Shown piece by piece: positions 5,943 to 11,149 of a DNA stretch of 11,149 nucleotides (its first letter is position 1; every line of letters starts with the position of its first letter). The stretch covers positions 1-11,149 of the forward strand of contig CADBKB010000045.1 of NCBI GenBank assembly GCA_902795095.1, in the 5' to 3' direction. This stretch comes from Oscillospiraceae bacterium. GTDB taxonomy: Bacteria; Bacillota_A; Clostridia; Oscillospirales; Oscillospiraceae. Position numbers and translations under genes: made by a program. The notes under the pieces are model-generated. The model made no database searches. It was not told where the DNA came from and saw only the letters and a program-made list of their open reading frames with translations.

Positions 5943-8900
5943 ATGAAAATGAGAAACAGAATCCTGGCTCTGGCGCTCGCCGTCCTCCTCGTCTTCGGCA
6001 TGCTGCCGGAGCTTGCCCGGGCGGCGGATCTGCCCGATGTGATGACCGCGTTTTATGTCAGCCCCGACGGCAGCGACCAGAACGACGGCTTGAGCCCGCA
6101 GAAGCCCTTTGCGACCCTGGCCCACGCCCGGGACGAAGTGCGCAAGCGGAACACGAATATGACCGGAGATATCGTCGTCTATCTCATGGACGGCGTCTGG
6201 GAACTGTCCGAGACCCTGCGCTTCGACGAGCGGGACTCCGGCACCAACGGCTTTTTCGTCCGCTATGAAGCGGCGCCCGGGGCGAAGCCCGTGGTGTCCG
6301 GCGGCAGGCGGATCAGCGCCGCCTGGACCGAGGCGACGGAGGTCAGCTGGCTCCGGGGCGGGCTGAAGGCCTGGAAAACGCCCCTGGCCCGCGACAGCAA
6401 GCTCCGCGCCATCTATGTCAACGACCAACGCGCCTCCCTCACCCGCAAGACCCTGACGCCGAAGCGCACCGTGGGCACCTATTCCATCACGGCAGGCCAG
6501 GCGGACTGGGCCTGGGTCAGCGGCTCCAAGCCCGCCGGCAGCGTGGTCAACAGCTCGGATCTGCCGGCAAACACCCGGAATCCCCAGAACATCGAGCTGG
6601 AATCCGGCTCCACCTGGGTCAAGGCCATGGTCTGCGCCGCCGCCCTCAAGGACATCGGCAACGGAGAAACCCAGATCGATTTCCAGATGCCCTACGCTGC
6701 CATCGCCCAGAGCCTGCTGTGGAACTGCGCCTACAATCCCACGGGCCGCAACGACGTGACCAACGTGTTCGAGTGGCTGTCGAATGCCGGCGAATTCTAC
6801 TTCGACCAGGCCGGCGGCATGCTCTACTACATCCCCCGGCCGGGCGAGGATATGCGCACGGCGGAGGTGGTGGTGCCGGAGCTTGAGCAGCTGGTCGACG
6901 TCCGGGGCTCCGATCCCATGAAGCGGTATGCCGAAAACATCATCTTCGACGGCATCAAATTTGCCTACACCGACTGGAACCTGGTGGAGGTGGGCGGCTC
7001 CTACGGCAACTGCACCCAGCAGGGCGCCACGATCCTCACAAAATACGCCGGCAACTGGCACAACGACATCTACCGCGCCTATGACATCCCCGCCGCGGCG
7101 ATCCAGGTGAACACGGCGAAGAACGTCCGCTTTCTCAACGGCGAGGTCTCCAACACGGGCTATCTGGGCATGCATCTGGAGAACGACGTCTGGGAGTGCG
7201 ATGTGACGGGCAACTTCATTGCCCGCACCGGCGGTGCGGGCGTGGTCGTCGGCCACCTGCAGCACGTTTATGAGAACGATACCCCGGACATCCGCGTCGG
7301 AAACGGCGCGCCGAATACGAAGGAAAAGTTCCCCGCGGGCACCGAATCCGTGCCGAAGCATATCCGCATCACCAACAACTACCTGCTGGAGAACTGCTAC
7401 TTCTTCCCGGGCAACTCGCCCATCACCTCCTTCTACACCTATGACATGCAGGTGCTGAACAATTTCATCTACAAGTGCTCCTACAGCGGCATGAGCATCG
7501 GCTGGGGCTGGTGCGAATTTGACGGCACGTCCTCGTCGCAGCTGCCGGGCAAGCCCACGGTGACCTCCCGCAAAAACACCGTGAGCAATAACCGCGTGGA
7601 GGAGATCTGCTCCATCCTGCAGGACGCCGGCGGCATCTACACCCTGGGTCAGCAGGGCAACGAGGACTGGACGGACGTCACCGTCATGAACAACAACTAT
7701 ATCAACGCCAGCCGCACCCCCCAGCAGGCCGACGGCAGCCGCATGGTCAACGGCTTCCACCCCGACGAGGGCAGCGCCTACATCCTGCTCGACGGCAATG
7801 TGGTGACGAACATCATCCGCAACGTCTACGAGCTGAACAACTGGCAGCGCAAGCACGACGTCATCGTCACCAACGGCTTCTCCAATACCGACCGTTCCGA
7901 GACCACGGCCCCCAACTGCTCCCTGGAGCAGTACGTCAACGCCGAGTGCATCTGGCCTCTGCTGGGCTATAAAACCGTGCTCGATTCCGGCCTGGAAAAC
8001 GACTATGTCCATATGGTGGGCAAGGACGTTATCGCCGACACGGAGTATGAGCTGGCCTCCAATGTGCAGCTGGATACCGGCATGCGTCTGCCGCGCCGGG
8101 GCCTTCTGAAGGCGGAGGACACGGTCTGGATCGCTCCGGAGGGGACGAAAACATTTGCCGAGGGACCGACCGTGACGAAGGCGGCGGGTAACGAGAGCAG
8201 CGTAATGATGCCGGAGACCCCCGGCGTTTACAAGCTCTATATCGTCTACGCCGACGGGAGCGTTTCGGCCGCGTCAAAGAACACGATCTATCTGGGCGAA
8301 GCAAAGCTCCTGGCCAATGTGGACAATGGCAAGCGCTACAGCGTCAGCGCCTTGCAGCCCCTGCTTCTGGAGCTGGACGATGACAACTATCGCTTCACAC
8401 TGAACGGCAGGACTGTCAAGAGCGGAGAAAAGCTCTCCGAAGCCGGTACATGGACCCTGCACATCGAGTCCGTCGTCGGCGACACGTCGCCGTCGGACAT
8501 CGTCTTTGAGACCTTTGTTTCCGAATCCAACCGGCTGCTGCCCAAAAACGTGACGGTGGCCTCCGGCGGGATCCTGACTCTGGCGGACAATCTGAACGAT
8601 CCGACGCTGCACCTCTGGCTGGCCTCCCGATCCGCCAGCGCCTTCGCGCCGGGTCCCGACATGAGCGGCGCCGCCGGCGACAGAGGGGCGATGACCGTTC
8701 CTCTGGCGGAGGGCGTCTATGATCTGACGGTGGTGAACGCCGACGGAGAGATCCTCAGCCGGTCCGACGCGGCGGTGAAGGTGGTCCGCGGCGCGCAGTA
8801 CGTGCGGGCGGACCGCGTGGAGCCCGGCAAACAGTACGTCATCGTCTCGGGCGGCTATGCCCTGTCCGCTCAGGTCGCACAGCCCCTCGACCCTGACGGA

Positions 8901-10646
8901 GAGACGGCCCTCGCCGCCGTTCCGGTGACAGTGGAGGAAGACCGGATCACGACCGGCGTCAGCCGCGACATGATCTGGACATTTACCGAGGACGGGCCCG
9001 ATGCCTACCATGTGCTGAACAATGGCAGATACCTGTCCCGCGCCCCGTCCGGAAGCGGCACCGCGCCGCTGGATACCTGGAGCTGCGACAGCGAGAACGA
9101 GGATCCGGCGTTGTGCAGCTGGCGCGTGTTTGACGTCAACGAAGACGGGGACAAGGGCCTGTATCTGGAGGGCGACGACACTGTCATATATGCGCTGCGG
9201 GGCGAAGCGGACGGTTTCCGCGCGCCCATCGGCCCGTCGGAATTTCTGGAGCAGATGCTGGAGGTGAACCGCCTCCGGCTGTATGAGGTCGTGCCCGAAA
9301 AGGGTCTGGACGATGTGGACTTCACTGACTCTGCCTGCCTGGACCGGGTAGAGATCGTCAATCCGAGCGCCAGCCGTGTCAGCGACAGGGGCCTGTACAT
9401 GGTCACCACGAAGGACGCCTTCGAGCCCGCCAACAATCAGCTCAGCGGCAGCGCGGCGACGACGCCGAAGGATCTGGTGCTGGTCCCCGTGGAGGGCGAC
9501 TGGACGGCGACCCTGCGCGTCAGCTTCGATCCCACCGCCAACAATGGCTACTATCAGTTCTTCGGCTTCTACGCCATGCAGGATGATCAGAACTGTGCCG
9601 GCATCCGCGGCGGCGACGGCGCGATGCAGGACTTCCTGCGCCTCGGCGGCGCCATCACCGCCGAGACAAAATCCGTGGGTCCCGGGTTCTCGGAGCAGGG
9701 GACCTACTGGTTCCGCATCGTGAAGGAGGGGACCTCCTATACCTGTGCGCGCTCGGCCGACGGGGAGGAATTTACCAAGCTGTTTGATTTTGCGGATACC
9801 GGCATCGACGCGAAAAATCTTGCCATCGACGCCTATACCGGCATGACCGAGGGCTATACCTTCTATCTGGAGCAGCTTTCGCTGGAGAGCGCCGGCAAGC
9901 CCACGGGCCAGGGCTGCGCGCACGAATACGAGGCGCGCGTGAGTGCGCCCACCTGCACCGAAGCCGGGTTCACCGCCTATTCCTGCAAAACCTGTGACGA
10001 CAGCTACCTTGCGGACGTTCTGCCCGCCCTCGGCCACGAATTCCGGGATGGCAAATGCATCCGCTGCGGGTTAGCCGATCCCGGCGACCGGCCGGAGGAT
10101 CCCTTCCGGTTTAACGACGTGCGCAATGAGAACGCGTTCTATTTTAAGCCGGTCTACTGGGCCTATGAGGCAAGGCCCCAGATCACCAACGGCATGGATC
10201 AGAATTACTTCGGCGCGGACGTCAGCTGCTCCCGCGGCCAGGTCGTGACCTTCCTCTGGCGCGCCGCCGGCTGCCCGGAGCCCGAAAGCACCGAGACAAA
10301 GTTCAACGACGTCGGCCCGAAGGCCTTCTACACCAAGGCCGTGGCCTGGGCGGTGGAGGAAGGCATCACCAACGGTATGACCGCCACCACCTTCGCCCCG
10401 GGCGCCACCTGCACCAGAGGCCAGATCGTCACCTTCCTCTGGCGCTTTATGGACAGCCCCGCGCCGAAGAGCGGCGAGACCGGCTTCACCGACGTGGAAG
10501 CGACGGCCTTCTATGCCAGGGCTGTGGCCTGGGCGGTGGAGAACAAGGTGACCAACGGCATGACCGCCGTCACCTTCGCGCCGAACGAGACCTGCACGCG
10601 GGGACAGGTCGTGACCTTCCTGTACCGCGCCATGGGCGAGGCCTGA
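5943..10646 (+). CDS. Secreted SLH-anchored multimodular glycoside hydrolase, GH141-type beta-helix
   Basis: A 1567-residue exported surface protein. A signal peptide (1-27, cleavage likely after ARA) precedes a right-handed parallel beta-helix module (about 37-690) beginning AFYVSPDGSDQNDGLS. The segments GMLYYIPRPGEDM, IIFDGIKFAYTDW and ILQDAGGIYTLG follow the pattern of GH141 enzymes, known as alpha-L-fucosidases and xylanases; the substrate here is undecided. Asp561 (LQDAGG) and Asp608 (HPDEGS) are my candidates for the catalytic pair. Next come Ig-like beta-sandwich stretches (about 725-950), a beta-trefoil-like module with YVIVSGGYALS and NGRYLS (about 953-1118), a DUF1349/laminin-G-like sandwich (1121-1316), a Cys-rich CxH...CxxC...GH...CxxCG module (1325-1378) and three SLH repeats (1389-1443, 1453-1503, 1514-1566) that should bind the wall polymer. 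ATG 5943 is chosen for AAGGAG seven bases upstream and the signal peptide; the frame is open back to 5817 but would cover the promoter. It is divergent from the Est1E-like esterase. Confidence 0.85.
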   Translation: MKMRNRILALALAVLLVFGMLPELARAADLPDVMTAFYVSPDGSDQNDGLSPQKPFATLAHARDEVRKRNTNMTGDIVVYLMDGVWELSETLRFDERDSGTNGFFVRYEAAPGAKPVVSGGRRISAAWTEATEVSWLRGGLKAWKTPLARDSKLRAIYVNDQRASLTRKTLTPKRTVGTYSITAGQADWAWVSGSKPAGSVVNSSDLPANTRNPQNIELESGSTWVKAMVCAAALKDIGNGETQIDFQMPYAAIAQSLLWNCAYNPTGRNDVTNVFEWLSNAGEFYFDQAGGMLYYIPRPGEDMRTAEVVVPELEQLVDVRGSDPMKRYAENIIFDGIKFAYTDWNLVEVGGSYGNCTQQGATILTKYAGNWHNDIYRAYDIPAAAIQVNTAKNVRFLNGEVSNTGYLGMHLENDVWECDVTGNFIARTGGAGVVVGHLQHVYENDTPDIRVGNGAPNTKEKFPAGTESVPKHIRITNNYLLENCYFFPGNSPITSFYTYDMQVLNNFIYKCSYSGMSIGWGWCEFDGTSSSQLPGKPTVTSRKNTVSNNRVEEICSILQDAGGIYTLGQQGNEDWTDVTVMNNNYINASRTPQQADGSRMVNGFHPDEGSAYILLDGNVVTNIIRNVYELNNWQRKHDVIVTNGFSNTDRSETTAPNCSLEQYVNAECIWPLLGYKTVLDSGLENDYVHMVGKDVIADTEYELASNVQLDTGMRLPRRGLLKAEDTVWIAPEGTKTFAEGPTVTKAAGNESSVMMPETPGVYKLYIVYADGSVSAASKNTIYLGEAKLLANVDNGKRYSVSALQPLLLELDDDNYRFTLNGRTVKSGEKLSEAGTWTLHIESVVGDTSPSDIVFETFVSESNRLLPKNVTVASGGILTLADNLNDPTLHLWLASRSASAFAPGPDMSGAAGDRGAMTVPLAEGVYDLTVVNADGEILSRSDAAVKVVRGAQYVRADRVEPGKQYVIVSGGYALSAQVAQPLDPDGETALAAVPVTVEEDRITTGVSRDMIWTFTEDGPDAYHVLNNGRYLSRAPSGSGTAPLDTWSCDSENEDPALCSWRVFDVNEDGDKGLYLEGDDTVIYALRGEADGFRAPIGPSEFLEQMLEVNRLRLYEVVPEKGLDDVDFTDSACLDRVEIVNPSASRVSDRGLYMVTTKDAFEPANNQLSGSAATTPKDLVLVPVEGDWTATLRVSFDPTANNGYYQFFGFYAMQDDQNCAGIRGGDGAMQDFLRLGGAITAETKSVGPGFSEQGTYWFRIVKEGTSYTCARSADGEEFTKLFDFADTGIDAKNLAIDAYTGMTEGYTFYLEQLSLESAGKPTGQGCAHEYEARVSAPTCTEAGFTAYSCKTCDDSYLADVLPALGHEFRDGKCIRCGLADPGDRPEDPFRFNDVRNENAFYFKPVYWAYEARPQITNGMDQNYFGADVSCSRGQVVTFLWRAAGCPEPESTETKFNDVGPKAFYTKAVAWAVEEGITNGMTATTFAPGATCTRGQIVTFLWRFMDSPAPKSGETGFTDVEATAFYARAVAWAVENKVTNGMTAVTFAPNETCTRGQVVTFLYRAMGEA
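10107..10637 (+). repeat. Three tandem SLH repeats at the end of the surface hydrolase
   Basis: Three copies start at RFNDV (10107), KFNDV (10299) and GFTDV (10482), each running through AVAWAVE-ITNGM-TFAP-CTRGQ-VTFLWR-like blocks. The second and third are close to each other at protein and DNA level, while the first is more diverged (VYWAYEARPQITNGM). SLH triplets attach proteins to secondary wall polymers. Confidence 0.92.
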
Positions 10647-10667
10647 TCCGCTTTTTATCCAATTCAT

Positions 10668-10709
10668 GCAAAAACCACCCGAATCGTCACGATCTCGGGT
10701 GGTTTTTGC
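10668..10709. terminator. Bidirectional rho-independent terminator between convergent genes
   Basis: A 15-bp stem, GCAAAAACCACCCGA (10668-10682) with TCGGGTGGTTTTTGC (10695-10709). The 12-nt apex can itself pair (ATCG-TCA-CGAT). The A-run/T-run pairing lets it work on both strands. It lies 21 bp after the hydrolase stop and 16 bp after the stop of the convergent LRR gene, so it probably ends both transcripts. Confidence 0.9.
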
Positions 10710-10725
10710 AATGATATCGTTCTTT

Positions 10726-11149
10726 TTAACCAGGCAGGATCTCCAGCCGTTCGGGAAGCCTGCCGGAGCAGAAGGCGTCCGACTTGGGGAGTTCCCGATC
10801 CTTCCTGTTATAATGCTTCCGGTCGATCAGGCTGACACAGTGCGACAACTTTGACAGCGGCGAAAGGTCGCCGTCTTCAACGGCAATATCAAACAGGAAG
10901 CGCCGGAGTCTCGGGAATCTGCCTAAGAACGCGAGGCTCTGCACGTTCTGCGAGCCATATAAGGCGAGGTATTCCAGCGCCGGCAGCGGCGGCAGCGCTT
11001 CCAAGTCGATTTTGGGGCAGCGATCGATTTCCAGGCGCTCCAATCCCGCCGCCTCTGTCAGCGCCGAAATATCCGACAACCTGCGCTGACAGGATAGCGA
11101 CAAAGAGAGCAGTCCGCATTCTTCAATTCCGTGCAGCGAACGAAGCTTT
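10726..11149 (-). CDS. Leucine-rich-repeat protein (partial, 5' end missing)
   Basis: The C-terminal 140 codons of a protein whose start lies beyond the right edge; the frame stays open to the last base. Irregular leucine-rich repeats are visible at about 20-24 residue spacing: LRSLHGIEECGLLSLSL, then ISALTEAAGLERLEIDRC, then LPPLPALEYLALYGSQNV, then LAFLGRFPRLRRFLFD. A non-repeat tail (LSPLSKLSHCV...HYNRK...LPERLEILPG) ends the protein. LRR folds usually bind protein partners, and no more specific role can be given. There is no wall-sorting signal at the C-terminus and no hydrophobic segment, so this part looks soluble. A TTG at 11103 could be taken as a start, but the repeat pattern continues upstream of it, so the gene is treated as truncated by the window. 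It converges on the surface hydrolase across a shared terminator. Confidence 0.75.
   Translation of the reverse strand, partial: KLRSLHGIEECGLLSLSLSCQRRLSDISALTEAAGLERLEIDRCPKIDLEALPPLPALEYLALYGSQNVQSLAFLGRFPRLRRFLFDIAVEDGDLSPLSKLSHCVSLIDRKHYNRKDRELPKSDAFCSGRLPERLEILPG

Noticed and set aside
5789..6001. N-terminal extension of the esterase frame with a hydrophobic stretch resembling a signal peptide
   Set aside because: It would begin inside the divergent hydrolase gene and include both promoters. The ATG at 5788 has a good ribosome site and gives the length of Est1E.
4887..8012. 1041-codon minus-strand open frame across the esterase and the front of the surface hydrolase
   Set aside because: It overlaps three real genes in the wrong frame, crosses the divergent promoters and the rrf2 terminator, and shows no domain.
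8274..10037. 587-codon minus-strand open frame antisense to the surface hydrolase
   Set aside because: It is a shadow of a gene whose domains are recognised on the plus strand; no start signals or homology pattern are visible.
10107..10637. Repeated DNA near the end of the surface hydrolase as a mobile or satellite repeat
   Set aside because: The similarity follows the codon structure of SLH protein repeats and has no terminal repeats or target duplications.

Overview
The window looks like chromosomal DNA from a low-G+C-lineage (Bacillota) but GC-rich anaerobe, most likely a gut or rumen member of the Clostridia (Oscillospirales-type). The evidence is the MurT/GatD pair and an LTA-synthase-family protein (Gram-positive wall), clean sigma-A-type promoters with 17-bp spacers, a Butyrivibrio Est1E-like cinnamoyl esterase, and a very large surface glycoside hydrolase ending in a Cys-rich module plus three SLH repeats, an arrangement common in gut Clostridia. 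I see no tRNA, rRNA, CRISPR array, insertion sequence or phage gene.

Left part (1-4364, all minus strand): a cell-envelope block. Read in the direction of transcription it is a DUF4298 gene with its own terminator, then a polytopic LTA-synthase/sulfatase-family enzyme with its own promoter, then murT with its own promoter, then gatD, which abuts the murT stop codon and runs off the left edge. MurT-GatD amidates lipid II. The LTA-synthase relative probably transfers glycerol-phosphate-like groups outside the membrane. No strong terminator separates it from murT, so read-through is possible.

Middle (4365-5029): a 150-bp intergenic region starts a plus-strand Rrf2-family regulator (three cysteines placed like the IscR cluster ligands) with its own promoter and a strong terminator. 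It stands alone, with no cysteine desulfurase or scaffold gene beside it.

Right part (5030-10725): a divergent pair. An intracellular Est1E-like cinnamoyl/feruloyl esterase (minus) and a 1567-residue secreted, SLH-anchored beta-helix enzyme of GH141 type (plus) share a 154-bp intergenic region. Two back-to-back promoters lie there, and a perfect 12-bp palindrome sits on the -35 box of the hydrolase gene. The pairing suggests a small plant-cell-wall (feruloylated xylan or pectin) utilisation locus: the surface enzyme releases esterified oligosaccharides and the cytoplasmic esterase removes the aromatic acid. A bidirectional terminator separates the hydrolase from a convergent, partial leucine-rich-repeat gene at the right edge (10726-11149).

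No stretch over 300 bp lacks a gene. The large open frames antisense to the real genes are GC-codon-bias shadows. I see no wholly new system. The most interesting items are the esterase/hydrolase pair with its candidate operator, the modular architecture of the surface hydrolase, and sequence oddities in the LTA-synthase relative, MurT and GatD.
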